Program-made: the position numbers and the translations under genes
Assembly: GCA_025351425.1 (NCBI GenBank)
Contig: JANXVY010000085.1
Span: 1-51,527, forward strand
Reading direction: 5' to 3'
Source of the DNA: Hyphomicrobium sp.
Lineage (GTDB): Bacteria; Pseudomonadota; Alphaproteobacteria; Rhizobiales; Hyphomicrobiaceae
Length of the DNA stretch: 51,527 nt
Shown here: one piece after another, positions 9,997 through 17,102 of the stretch
How positions within the stretch are numbered: the first letter of the stretch is position 1
Layout of the letters: each line of letters starts with the position of its first letter
Notes under the pieces: generated by a model
What the model saw: the letters and a program-made list of their open reading frames with translations, nothing else
Databases searched by the model: none
Told to the model about the DNA's origin: nothing

Positions 9997-10254
9997 TTAG
10001 ACTGCGAACAGCAGCAGGAGAGCGATCAGCAGCGAGAAGATGCCGAGAGCTTCCGTCAAGGCGAAGCCGAGCAGCAGGGTGCCGCGCTGGCCGTCAGCAG
10101 CCGAGGGGTTGCGCAGGGCGCCAGAAAGGAACTGACCGAACAGGTTGCCGAGACCGATGCCAGCGCCGGCCATGCCGAGGCAGGCGATGCCCGCGCCGAT
10201 GTACTTGGCAGCAACAGCCGTCTGCTTGGCGATTTCGAGAGATTCAGCAGCCAT
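9997..10254 (-). CDS. atpE: F0F1 ATP synthase subunit c
   Basis: An 85-residue proteolipid forming the rotor ring. Helix 1 carries the glycine-rich GAGIGLG motif (about 30-36). The polar loop contains [11 protein letters not shown], and helix 2 ([19 protein letters not shown]) carries the ion-binding carboxylate E68. No sodium-type glutamine is seen in helix 1, so proton coupling is likely. AAGGAGACGAC precedes the start. Followed by the hairpin at 9932-9970. Confidence 0.96.
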   Translation of the reverse strand: MAAESLEIAKQTAVAAKYIGAGIACLGMAGAGIGLGNLFGQFLSGALRNPSAADGQRGTLLLGFALTEALGIFSLLIALLLLFAV

Positions 10255-10306
10255 AGTGTCGTCTCCTTAGGGTTGAAGCGTGGATAAGGCGGAAGGGAAC
10301 TGAAGA

Positions 10307-11164
10307 TCAGTGCGCGCCGTGGACGGCATCGCTCAGGTAAATGCAAGTCAGCACCGCAAACACGTAGGCCTGCAGCACGGCGACAAGAACTTCGAGGGCC
10401 GTCAACGCGACCGTCAGCGCCATCGGCAGCGGAGACAGGATGGCCCAGACGCCGGCCGCCAGCAGGGTGCCGACGAAGCCCGCGAAGATCTTCAACGCGA
10501 TATGGCCGGCCAACATGTTGGCGAACAGCCGAACCGAGAGGCTGATGGGGCGCGAAATGAACGAGATCACTTCGATCGGGATCAGCAGCGGCAGCAGCCA
10601 AGCGGGTACGCCCGAGGGAACGAACAGCTTGAAGAAGCCGAGGCCGTGGACATATAGGCCGTAGCCGATCACGATCAGGATGACGAGCAACGCAAGCGCC
10701 GCCGTCACCACGATCTGGCTCGTCACGGTGAACGTCACGCCCGGGATCGGGATCATGCCCAGTACGTTCAGCACCAGCACGAAAATGAACAGTGCGAACA
10801 CGAAGGGGAAGAAGTGCATGCCTTCTTCGCCAACGTTCTCGCGCACCGTGTCGTGGACGAACTTGTAGGTCAGCTCGGCGAGCGACTGCATGCGGCCAGG
10901 CACCAGAGCGCCCTGGCGCATCGCGGAAATCAGGAAGAAGCTGATGAGGCTCAGCGCCAACACCATATAAAGCGAAGCGTTGGTGAACGAAGCGTCGAAG
11001 CCGAACAACTTGAGCGGGATCAGGTTGTTGATCTCGAACTGATGAATCGGGCTGTGCGCTGCGCCTTCCGCCCAAGCGGGGCTGACGCCATACAGCGCCT
11101 GCGCTCCGGCGATCGCCGCCAGCGAAGACATCAAGCCAAGTTGCTTATCGTGACTGGCTGACAC
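10307..11164 (-). CDS. atpB: F0F1 ATP synthase subunit a
   Basis: A 285-residue membrane subunit forming the proton half-channels. The essential arginine is in ISLSVRLFANMLAGH, and five to six hydrophobic helices are visible. The start is a GTG at 11164, supported by AAGGGGG seven bases upstream. This adds about 30 residues (KQLGLMSSLAAIAGAQAL...) before the family's usual PIHQFEI, a hydrophobic stretch that could be a leader. An internal ATG at 11131 is possible. Second gene of the operon. Confidence 0.94.
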   Translation of the reverse strand: MSASHDKQLGLMSSLAAIAGAQALYGVSPAWAEGAAHSPIHQFEINNLIPLKLFGFDASFTNASLYMVLALSLISFFLISAMRQGALVPGRMQSLAELTYKFVHDTVRENVGEEGMHFFPFVFALFIFVLVLNVLGMIPIPGVTFTVTSQIVVTAALALLVILIVIGYGLYVHGLGFFKLFVPSGVPAWLLPLLIPIEVISFISRPISLSVRLFANMLAGHIALKIFAGFVGTLLAAGVWAILSPLPMALTVALTALEVLVAVLQAYVFAVLTCIYLSDAVHGAH

Positions 11165-11184
11165 CTAGCGTCCCCCTTGAAATT

Positions 11185-11214
11185 GCCGTCTAATTTGCCG
11201 TCTAATTTGCCGTC
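11185..11214. repeat. 12-bp tandem repeat (2.5 units) before atpB
   Basis: The unit GCCGTCTAATTT occurs at 11185-11196 and 11197-11208, followed by a half unit GCCGTC. It lies in the 66-base atpI-atpB spacer just upstream of the atpB Shine-Dalgarno, so its copy number would change the leader length. It may be slippage-prone; function unknown. Confidence 0.8.
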
Positions 11215-11230
11215 GAAATGCAGTCTCAAC

Positions 11231-11659
11231 CTACGTTTCGTCGTCGTCGTCCCGGACGGAGGGTCCGGCTTTGGGATTGCTCGCGCCCGTTTTCATGGCG
11301 GTGCCTGCGCGAACCACATTGATCATGCCGGCGGCTGAGCCGAGCAAAAAGCACACGATGAAGAACGCAGGCCACGTTCCCAAGGCGCGATCGATCAACC
11401 ACCCGAGGCCGCAGCCGACAACGACACCGCCGATCAGCTCCGTCGAGATCCGCATCGCCTTGCCCAAAGCGTCGTTGTTGGCCGCGGTGTCGCTTGCCAC
11501 CGCTCCGGGCTTGGGAGCCGACGACCCCTGATTTTTGGCTGCTTCCAGCCGCTTACCAAGCTCGTCTGCCCGCTTTTTGAAGGCTTCCCGTTCCTCGGGG
11601 GTCATGTCGCCATGACCGTCCCCCGAGCCGCTAGCTGGCGGTGTGTTCGAAGCGGCCAT
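11231..11659 (-). CDS. atpI: AtpZ/AtpI-family ATP synthase accessory protein
   Basis: A 142-residue protein at the head of the F0 operon. The N-terminal third is charged and helical (DMTPEEREAFKKRADELGKRL). Two membrane helices (ELIGGVVVGCGLGWLID and WPAFFIVCFLLGSAAGMINV) then carry the Gly-rich pattern of the family. AtpI is implicated in c-ring assembly or Mg/Ca transport. It ends with an acidic DDDDET tail. The operon promoter should lie just upstream. Confidence 0.9.
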   Translation of the reverse strand: MAASNTPPASGSGDGHGDMTPEEREAFKKRADELGKRLEAAKNQGSSAPKPGAVASDTAANNDALGKAMRISTELIGGVVVGCGLGWLIDRALGTWPAFFIVCFLLGSAAGMINVVRAGTAMKTGASNPKAGPSVRDDDDET

Positions 11660-11845
11660 AGCGTATGTTCCCCGGGTCCGAAATGGGATGGGTGGTTCAA
11701 AGAGTTGGCCGTGTCATAGTCAGCGCCATAGGGGGTGTCAAGAAAACCACTGTCTAAGGCCGCCATCGCGGGTATGGCGAAACCGCGCAGGGCGGTTGTT
11801 TGCGCTCACGGGCCGCACCGGTCGCTGCGCTCACTGGCCCTCCGC

Positions 11846-11862
11846 GGGGGCGGCGGACCGCC
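11846..11862. repeat. 17-bp GC repeat, copy 1
   Basis: GGGGGCGGCGGACCGCC is exactly repeated at 11954-11970. The right part GGCGG-A-CCGCC is self-complementary. Here it is followed by GCCGGG, allowing a longer stem. Confidence 0.7.
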
Positions 11863-11953
11863 GCCGGGTCTCTTTGCTCCCGAAGCCGCTGCTCGGCTTG
11901 CAAGGGGGCTACATTTACTTGCGGGAGCTGCTTTCACGTGCTGGCGCTTTGGC

Positions 11954-11970
11954 GGGGGCGGCGGACCGCC
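11954..11970. repeat. 17-bp GC repeat, copy 2
   Basis: Exact second copy of the 17-mer at 11846-11862, 108 bases away in the same orientation. The flanks differ, so it is not a simple segmental duplication. Confidence 0.7.
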
Positions 11971-12050
11971 CCTGGCTGCGACAAGCGATTGCGGAAGCCC
12001 GCGGTGTGCGCGTAGACTTATCCCGTAGGTTTCAACGTCCGCAGGATACC

Positions 12051-12443
12051 ATGTACGAAGCCCAGACCCGCGGCATTCTCGTCCGCGTCAAGCCTGCATA
12101 CATCGAGGACCGGTCCACGCCGGACGAGGGCTATTTCTTTTGGGCCTACACAGTGGATATCGTGAACGAGAGCCTGGAGCCCGTACAACTTCTCTCGCGG
12201 CATTGGCGGATTACGGATGCGGGAGGGCGCACCGAAGAAGTGCGGGGGCCCGGCGTCGTCGGCCAGACCCCGCTGATCGGGCCTGGGGAAAGTTTCACCT
12301 ACACGTCAGGGTGCCCCCTGAAAACCCCGTCGGGCATCATGTCAGGCACCTACCAGGTGACCACCCAGCACGGACCCGCGTTCAGCGTAAAAATCCCGGC
12401 GTTTTCGCTCGACAGCCCCTACGCCATCCGCAGTTTGAACTGA
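12051..12443 (+). CDS. apaG: ApaG domain protein
   Basis: A 130-residue single-domain ApaG protein, a beta-sandwich family linked genetically to Co2+/Mg2+ sensitivity; its biochemical role is unclear. Hallmarks are the N-terminal YFFWAYTVDIVNES strand, LLSRHWRITDAGGRTEEVRGPGVVGQ and the GESFTYTSGCPL loop. Length matches the family (about 125-130). The ATG at 12051 is chosen because homology begins immediately after it; the frame stays open far upstream through low-complexity GC-rich DNA. Sixteen bases before argE. Confidence 0.94.
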   Translation: MYEAQTRGILVRVKPAYIEDRSTPDEGYFFWAYTVDIVNESLEPVQLLSRHWRITDAGGRTEEVRGPGVVGQTPLIGPGESFTYTSGCPLKTPSGIMSGTYQVTTQHGPAFSVKIPAFSLDSPYAIRSLN

Positions 12444-12459
12444 AGCCGCACCCAATCCC

Positions 12460-13617
12460 ATGACACCACCGGTCTACTCCGTGCTTGAATTGCTGGACCG
12501 GCTCGTAGCTTTCGATACGACGAGCCACAAAAGCAATCTCGCCCTCATCCGATTCGTCGAGGATTACCTTGTCCACCACAAGGTCGTGAGCCGCCTCGTG
12601 CGCTCGCCCGACGGCGCCAAGGCGAACCTGTTTGCGACCATCGGTCCAGCCGGAGTGCCCGGTGTCGCGCTCTCGGGCCATACCGACGTCGTGCCCGTCG
12701 ACGGACAGTCGTGGGACACCGATCCGTTCCAGCTTGCCGACCTGGGCGACCGGGTCGCAGGGCGCGGCACGACCGACATGAAGGGGTTTCTTGCTTGCGT
12801 GCTGGCGGCGGTGCCCGAATTCGCTGCGTGCAAGCTCAAAACTCCGATCCACCTCGCCTTCTCCTATGACGAGGAGATCGGCTGCGTCGGCGTGCGGCCG
12901 ATGATTGCCGAGTTCGGGCATGGGCTGCCCGTGCCACGGATGGTGATCGTCGGCGAGCCGACCAGCATGGGGGTGGTCGATGCCCACAAGGGTCCGGTGC
13001 GCTGGCATGTGGACGTGCGGGGTAGCGCAAGCCATTCGAGCATGTCGCATCTGGGCGTCAATGCGATCACCTACGCTGGGCGACTGCTCGGCGAGCTCGC
13101 GCGGATCGAGGAGGAGCTCAAGGCCGATACCCAGCCCCGGTTCGACCCGCCGTACGCCACACTGCAGGTCACGCGCATGGAAGGCGGAACGGCGTCCAAT
13201 ATCGTGCCCGTTTCGGCGTGGTTCGGGTTCGAGGTGCGCGCGCTGCACTCGACGGATACCGGCAGAATCGAGCGCGAACTGCGCACCTTTGCCGAAAAGC
13301 GCTGCTTGCCCGAGATGCGCAAGGTCGCCAAGGAGGCTTCGATCACCATCCAGCAGACCAATCAGGTGGCGCCGTTCATCGCGTCGCCCGATTCCGAGCT
13401 GGCGGGGCTGGTCTTGAAGCTCGCCGGCCAGAACGAGACGTTTGCGGTCTCGTATGCGACCGAGGCGGGGCTGTTCCAGGAAGCGGGTAGTTCGTCGATC
13501 ATCTGCGGGCCGGGCGATATTGCGCAGGCGCACACCGCGAACGAATGGATCGCAAAGGCCGAACTGCAGAAATGCTCAGCATTTCTAGCGCGGCTCGGTA
13601 AGTGGTGCGAGGGTTAG
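12460..13617 (+). CDS. argE: Acetylornithine deacetylase
   Basis: A 385-residue M20-family zinc hydrolase removing the acetyl group from N-acetylornithine in arginine synthesis. Metal and catalytic residues are seen in SGHTDVVP, GRGTTDMKG (Asp ligand) and YDEEIGCVG (general-base Glu pair). The final histidine ligand is in DIAQAHTANEW. The dimerisation (lid) domain sits between. It is close behind apaG on the same strand. Its stop overlaps the stop of the convergent lipoprotein gene (13614-13617). Confidence 0.92.
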   Translation: MTPPVYSVLELLDRLVAFDTTSHKSNLALIRFVEDYLVHHKVVSRLVRSPDGAKANLFATIGPAGVPGVALSGHTDVVPVDGQSWDTDPFQLADLGDRVAGRGTTDMKGFLACVLAAVPEFAACKLKTPIHLAFSYDEEIGCVGVRPMIAEFGHGLPVPRMVIVGEPTSMGVVDAHKGPVRWHVDVRGSASHSSMSHLGVNAITYAGRLLGELARIEEELKADTQPRFDPPYATLQVTRMEGGTASNIVPVSAWFGFEVRALHSTDTGRIERELRTFAEKRCLPEMRKVAKEASITIQQTNQVAPFIASPDSELAGLVLKLAGQNETFAVSYATEAGLFQEAGSSSIICGPGDIAQAHTANEWIAKAELQKCSAFLARLGKWCEG

Positions 13618-13919
13618 CGGGGTGCGCCTTCTTGAACGTAGGCCATGCCGCTCACCGGATCGCGGCCGCCGCGATACTCGATCTTCGAGGTACTGAGATG
13701 CGACCCGGTCCAGTCTGCACCACTGGTAAATGCAGGACTGTGCACTCCCGAAAAGGATCGCCCCTCCTCGCCGCTGTATCCGCCATCAAGCCGCCCATCA
13801 AGCCGCCCGTCGGCGCAGCCTGACAGCGCCAACACCATGGCAACGGCGGGAACGCTGCTAGAACAAATTCCGATCTTACGGAGTCGGAAGTTTACTCTAG
13901 ATTCCTGATTTTGTCGCAT
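13614..13919 (-). CDS. Small lipoprotein whose 5' end lies in a dispersed repeat
   Basis: A short frame with lipobox LSGC followed by GRLDGRLDGGYSG and a polar tail (about 65 residues mature). The start is uncertain. The ATG at 13838 leaves only MVLAL before the lipobox, too short for a signal. The ATG at 13919 gives a normal one (basic region with several Arg/Lys, then SVPAVAMVLAL), but its first 20 codons come from repeat copy 2. The repeat may have inserted into the 5' end and supplied a new start. Convergent with argE, stops overlapping. No family recognised. Confidence 0.5.
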   Translation of the reverse strand: MRQNQESRVNFRLRKIGICSSSVPAVAMVLALSGCADGRLDGRLDGGYSGEEGRSFSGVHSPAFTSGADWTGSHLSTSKIEYRGGRDPVSGMAYVQEGAPR

Positions 13920-13963
13920 TTTCTTCGACGAACCGGCAGCCACTTCGTCGGAAAATGCTCTAG
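13858..13963. repeat. Dispersed RIME-like palindromic repeat, copy 2
   Basis: A complete two-module element. The left hairpin is CTAGAACAAATTCCGAT..AGTCGGAAGTTTACTCTAG (13858-13903), degraded relative to copy 3. The right module is TTTTGTCGCATTTTC, CGACGAACCGG, CACTTCGTCGG, AAAATGCTCTAG (to 13963). Both ends are CTAG. On the minus strand it stays open as a reading frame through its whole length. Confidence 0.85.
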
Positions 13964-14036
13964 CAAGGCGGGTTCGTCCGTACAGGGGGCTTGTCATGGA
14001 AACGTCCTCGATGGTCGAAGCTTCGACTAAGCGGCT

Positions 14037-14225
14037 TCAGGCGAACAGCTTGCGTAGCTCTTCGAGTTCATGCGCTGACATGCCGTTCAGGTTTGTCGAC
14101 GGAAACGAGGTCTGTGCGGTGTCGGCAGTGCTCGGCTTGGGTTGGCGGGCGCGGGCGTCTACGGGTATCAAGCGCGAAGCATTCTTGCGCTGCTTAAAGT
14201 TCTGGACCTCGGTACATGCCAACAT
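14037..14225 (-). CDS. Small hypothetical protein
   Basis: A 62-residue frame preceded by GGGAGTGGTGAGCG, a plausible Shine-Dalgarno. It ends NGMSAHELEELRKLFA, a helical, protein-like C-terminus, and its third codon positions are mostly G or C like neighbouring genes. The N-terminal part is polar and basic. No family recognised. It follows the ArsR gene by about 140 bases on the same strand. Confidence 0.35.
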   Translation of the reverse strand: MLACTEVQNFKQRKNASRLIPVDARARQPKPSTADTAQTSFPSTNLNGMSAHELEELRKLFA

Positions 14226-14362
14226 CGCTCACCACTCCCACCCACCAAGGACACCCGACGGTTGCAGTCCGTCGTCAGGCAATAACGCGACATTGAACCT
14301 AAGGTTCCGCGCGCAAGTTGCCGCTCGGCTTGAGGAATTTGTAGTGCTGGTGCTGCGAGCCT

Positions 14363-14713
14363 TCAGGCTGCGGGTTTGCCGCCGTCGCAATCGGGCAGTG
14401 ACAGGCTGGCGGCCTTCATGATCGCGGGCACCAGGCCTGGGAATTTGCCGTCGATTTCGCCGCAACGCAACGTATTCACGACTTCCGTGCCACGGCGTTC
14501 GGAGCGGATCAGGCCTGCTTCGCGCAGCACCTGATAGTGGTGCGACTGGGTGGATTTGGGTAGGTTGTCGGGGGCTGCCGTCTGGCAATTGGTGGGGCAG
14601 CCGCGGCTGGCGAGCTTGCGAATGATGGCAAGCCGCGTCGGATCGGCCAGCGCGTAAAGCACGCTCTCTAGGGTGATGTCTTCCAGCGCTGGGTGAACAA
14701 ATGGTCGTTGCAT
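14363..14713 (-). CDS. ArsR-family transcriptional regulator
   Basis: A 116-residue winged-helix repressor-type regulator. YALADPTRLAIIRKLA opens the fold, and the recognition helix region KSTQSHHYQVLREAGLIRSERRGTEV is typical. Cysteines in RGCPTNCQ could sense metal or redox, which is inference. The ATG at 14713 is preferred: the longer frame would start at a TTG (14749) abutting a dyad. It is divergent from the SDR gene, so it probably represses the SDR-MBL pair and itself. Confidence 0.88.
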   Translation of the reverse strand: MQRPFVHPALEDITLESVLYALADPTRLAIIRKLASRGCPTNCQTAAPDNLPKSTQSHHYQVLREAGLIRSERRGTEVVNTLRCGEIDGKFPGLVPAIMKAASLSLPDCDGGKPAA

Positions 14714-14750
14714 GGATATCGATATGGAGCTAAACGCGCTGTCACGCAAT

Positions 14751-14769
14751 AGTTCGGCACTCTTGAACT
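14751..14769. promoter_or_regulatory. Candidate ArsR operator
   Basis: AGTTCGGCACTCTTGAACT has 5-bp perfect arms (AGTTC/GAACT) and lies in the 130-base spacer between the divergent arsR-type and SDR genes. Position and dyad suit an operator. An AT palindrome ATATCGATAT at 14716-14725 next to the ArsR start is a second candidate. Confidence 0.4.
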
Positions 14770-14843
14770 AATGAATTATATTCCCAGATAGGTGCCGGGC
14801 CGCACGATGGGCCAGCCCGCACCGTCAACATGGATTCAAGATC

Positions 14844-15614
14844 ATGACCAAGCCACTTGCCAATAAAATTGCCCTGGTGACCGGCGGCAGCCGCGGCATC
14901 GGGCGCGCTATCGCCACAACGCTCGCCGCGGACGGCGCAACGGTCGCCGTTCACTTCGGCAACTCCAAAGCCGCTGCCGACGAGGTGGTTGCCGCCATAA
15001 AGGCTTCCGGCGGGGATGCGTTCGCCGTCGGGGCGGATCTCGCCAGCACGGATGCGGCGACGACCTTGTTTGCGGCGCTCGATGCCGAGCTGAAGCGCCG
15101 GACCGGGCAAATGAAATTCGATATCCTGGTCAACAACGCGGGCGTTGCCGTGGGGGCCGATTTCGCAGCCACGAGCGGGCAGCAGATCGACGACATCTAT
15201 GCGGTCAATTTCCGTTCGCTGTTCTTGATCACGCAACAGGGGGCGATACGGCTCAACGACGGCGGGCGCATCGTGTCGGTTTCCTCGATCGTCGCACGCA
15301 CGCCGATCGGAATGTATGCGGCCTACTCCGCGCTGAAGCCCGCGGTCGACAACCTCAGCAAGATGCTGGCGGTCGAACTGGGCGCGCGAAACATCACCGT
15401 CAACGTCGTCGCGCCCGGTAACATCGAGACCGATATGAATGGGTTTGCGGGGGCTGCCGAAACACGGGAATGGGTGCTATCGAAGCAGGCATTGAAGCGG
15501 GTCGGCAAGCCCGATGATGTGGCCGATGTCGTTGCGTTCCTCGCTGGGCCGCGGGCGCGCTGGGTCACCGGGCAGACCATCGAAGCGGGCGGCGGCAGCG
15601 GCCTGACGTTCTAG
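14844..15614 (+). CDS. SDR-family NAD(P)-dependent oxidoreductase
   Basis: A 256-residue classical short-chain dehydrogenase. The cofactor motif TGGSRGIG is at about 13-20, NNAG lies further on, and the catalytic Ser (VSVSSIV) and YSALK (Tyr, Lys) are in place. C-terminal RWVTGQTIEAGGG is typical. It resembles 3-oxoacyl-ACP reductase-like SDRs; the substrate is unknown. It is divergent from the ArsR regulator and followed 61 bases later by an MBL hydrolase, probably one operon. Confidence 0.9.
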   Translation: MTKPLANKIALVTGGSRGIGRAIATTLAADGATVAVHFGNSKAAADEVVAAIKASGGDAFAVGADLASTDAATTLFAALDAELKRRTGQMKFDILVNNAGVAVGADFAATSGQQIDDIYAVNFRSLFLITQQGAIRLNDGGRIVSVSSIVARTPIGMYAAYSALKPAVDNLSKMLAVELGARNITVNVVAPGNIETDMNGFAGAAETREWVLSKQALKRVGKPDDVADVVAFLAGPRARWVTGQTIEAGGGSGLTF

Positions 15615-15675
15615 TTCAGTTCATCGCCGGTCCCGGGCTGCGGGGCCGGCTCTTGCAACCAGAAAGGGAAACCGC

Positions 15676-16683
15676 ATGTCCTCGCCATCGAATATCCAAA
15701 TCCCGTCCCGGCGCGCTCTGTTGAAGGTTGCCGCCGGCGGGGCCGCCGCCATAGGTATTGGCGGATGGGCGGCCGGATCAGCGTTTGGCAAAGTGCCGCT
15801 TGCCGCCCAGCAGGCGCCCGGCTTCTATCGCCGAAAGGTCGGCGATCTGGAAGTGACCGCGCTGCTCGACGGCACGCTCACGTTCGACCAGGGGACGATT
15901 CTGGCGCTGGTTCCCAAGGCGTCCGCCGACAGCGTCAAGCCGCTCAACGACAAATACTTCGTGCCCGCGTCGGGGGCGGTGACGCTCGCGATCAACGCGT
16001 ACGTCGTCAACAGCGGAGACAAAACCATCCTGATCGACACCGGATCGGCGGATAAGTTCGGGCCGACGGCGGGCGGGCTGCCGCTCGCCTTGACTGCTGC
16101 AGGGTTCGATCCCGCCAGCGTCGACATGGTCGTGCTTACCCATGCCCATCCCGATCATGCCGCCGGGCTGATCGACGCGAAGGGTGCGGCGGTGTTTCCC
16201 AACGCCGAAGTGGTGCTGAGCGAGACTGAATCCAAGTACTGGGCGGACGCCGGCACCCGCACGCGCCTGCCCGACTCGCAAAAGGGCTTCTTCGATATCG
16301 CGGGCGCGTCCTTGAAGCCATATGCGGCGCGCACGCGTCTCATCGCGAACGCCGCAGACGTCGCGCCCGGTATTTCGTCCATCGCACTGCCCGGGCACAC
16401 GCCGGGGCACACCGGCTACCGAATTTCGTCGGGCGACCAGCAGCTGCTGATCTTCGGCGATGCGGTGCATATCGTCGAATGGATGTTCGAAAAGCCGGAC
16501 TGGACCATGGCGTTCGATGTCGATCCGGAGACGGCCGCAGCCACGCGCAAGCAGCTGTTCGACATGGCCGCGTCCGACCGCATCCTGGTTGCGGGCATGC
16601 ACATGCCGTTCCCGGGCTTTGGTCATATCGGGCGCGAGGGTAACGGCTACCGCTTCGTCCCCGCGGCTTGGGCGCCACTATGA
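15676..16683 (+). CDS. Tat-exported MBL-fold metallohydrolase
   Basis: A 335-residue metallo-beta-lactamase-fold protein. The N-terminus SRRALLKVAAGGAAAIGIGG is a twin-arginine signal, so it should act folded in the periplasm. Metal ligands are seen in THAHPDHAAG, in LPGHTPGHTGY and in FGDAVH; a closing histidine is in AGMHMPFPGFGH. AAAGGGAAACCGC precedes the ATG. Such enzymes cleave lactones, esters or other substrates; the specific one is not readable. Likely co-expressed with the SDR under ArsR control. Confidence 0.9.
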   Translation: MSSPSNIQIPSRRALLKVAAGGAAAIGIGGWAAGSAFGKVPLAAQQAPGFYRRKVGDLEVTALLDGTLTFDQGTILALVPKASADSVKPLNDKYFVPASGAVTLAINAYVVNSGDKTILIDTGSADKFGPTAGGLPLALTAAGFDPASVDMVVLTHAHPDHAAGLIDAKGAAVFPNAEVVLSETESKYWADAGTRTRLPDSQKGFFDIAGASLKPYAARTRLIANAADVAPGISSIALPGHTPGHTGYRISSGDQQLLIFGDAVHIVEWMFEKPDWTMAFDVDPETAAATRKQLFDMAASDRILVAGMHMPFPGFGHIGREGNGYRFVPAAWAPL

Positions 16684-16695
16684 GTCAAGTGAAGG

Positions 16696-16715
16696 CCAGG
16701 GGGCTAGTCCCCTGG
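16696..16715. terminator. Bidirectional terminator-like hairpin
   Basis: CCAGGGG and CCCCTGG form a 7-bp GC stem around GCTAGT, 13 bases after the MBL stop and before the convergent small secreted-protein gene. There is no long T-run, so it may act as a stabilising 3' hairpin or a weak terminator. Confidence 0.55.
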
Positions 16716-16739
16716 ACCCCACGCCTTTGGACGGGCGCT

Positions 16740-16931
16740 TCAGCCGCCGCTGCCTAGCAGCTTTTCTTCCCAGAACCGCACCAGCCATTTGTTGCTGGCG
16801 TCAGACGCGGGAATGGCCTTCTCGGTTTGCGAAGGGTGATAGGCGGCCTGGCGGTGCAAGCGGTGGGCGGCGGTGGCGCTGGTTGCGAAGGTCGTGGCGG
16901 CAACCAGAACAATGGTGGCAAATGTTTTCAT
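16740..16931 (-). CDS. Small secreted protein, unknown function
   Basis: A 63-residue protein with a Sec signal peptide (MKTFATIVLVAATTFATSATA, cleavage after about residue 21) and a mature part of about 42 residues containing HRLHRQAAYH and KWLVRFWEEKLLG. AAAGGAC lies 7 bases before the ATG, and the signal peptide supports a real gene. No family recognised. Convergent with the MBL hydrolase gene. Confidence 0.65.
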   Translation of the reverse strand: MKTFATIVLVAATTFATSATAAHRLHRQAAYHPSQTEKAIPASDASNKWLVRFWEEKLLGSGG

Positions 16932-17047
16932 GGCAAAGTCCTTTCAAACGCTCGGTGTGAGAGGTCCTTCGCGAGACAGCCCGCGGGCTGCTCGTTGCGG
17001 TCGCAAACGGGCGACGGGGATAGGACCCGCGCGCGCGGTTTAAAATT

Positions 17048-17081
17048 CCCGATTGTCACAGGTTTGTGACAAATTCTCGGG
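17048..17081 (-). terminator. Perfect 8-bp-arm hairpin downstream of dapE
   Basis: TTGTCACAGGTTTGTGACAA (17053-17072) is a perfect inverted repeat with a 4-base centre. Outer arms CCCGA/TCGGG extend it with a small bulge. On the minus strand it starts 22 bases after the dapE stop and is followed by AATTTTAAA, suiting a rho-independent-type terminator. The unusual perfection also allows a protein-binding site. Confidence 0.55.
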
Positions 17082-17102
17082 CGTGGGTTTCGTGCCAGCC
17101 GG

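Larger units (their letters stand above)
11660..12050. other. GC-rich intergenic region upstream of apaG and atpI
   Basis: This 391-base spacer separates the divergent atpI and apaG genes. It is very GC-rich, and its reading frames are unlike proteins. It carries a repeated 17-mer (11846-11862 and 11954-11970) containing the near-palindrome GGCGGACCGCC. No promoter hexamers are convincing. Confidence 0.5.

Noticed and set aside
13570-13584. AAATGC-TCA-GCATTT inverted repeat near the argE stop
   Set aside because: It lies within well-conserved coding sequence and has no T-run; probably chance.
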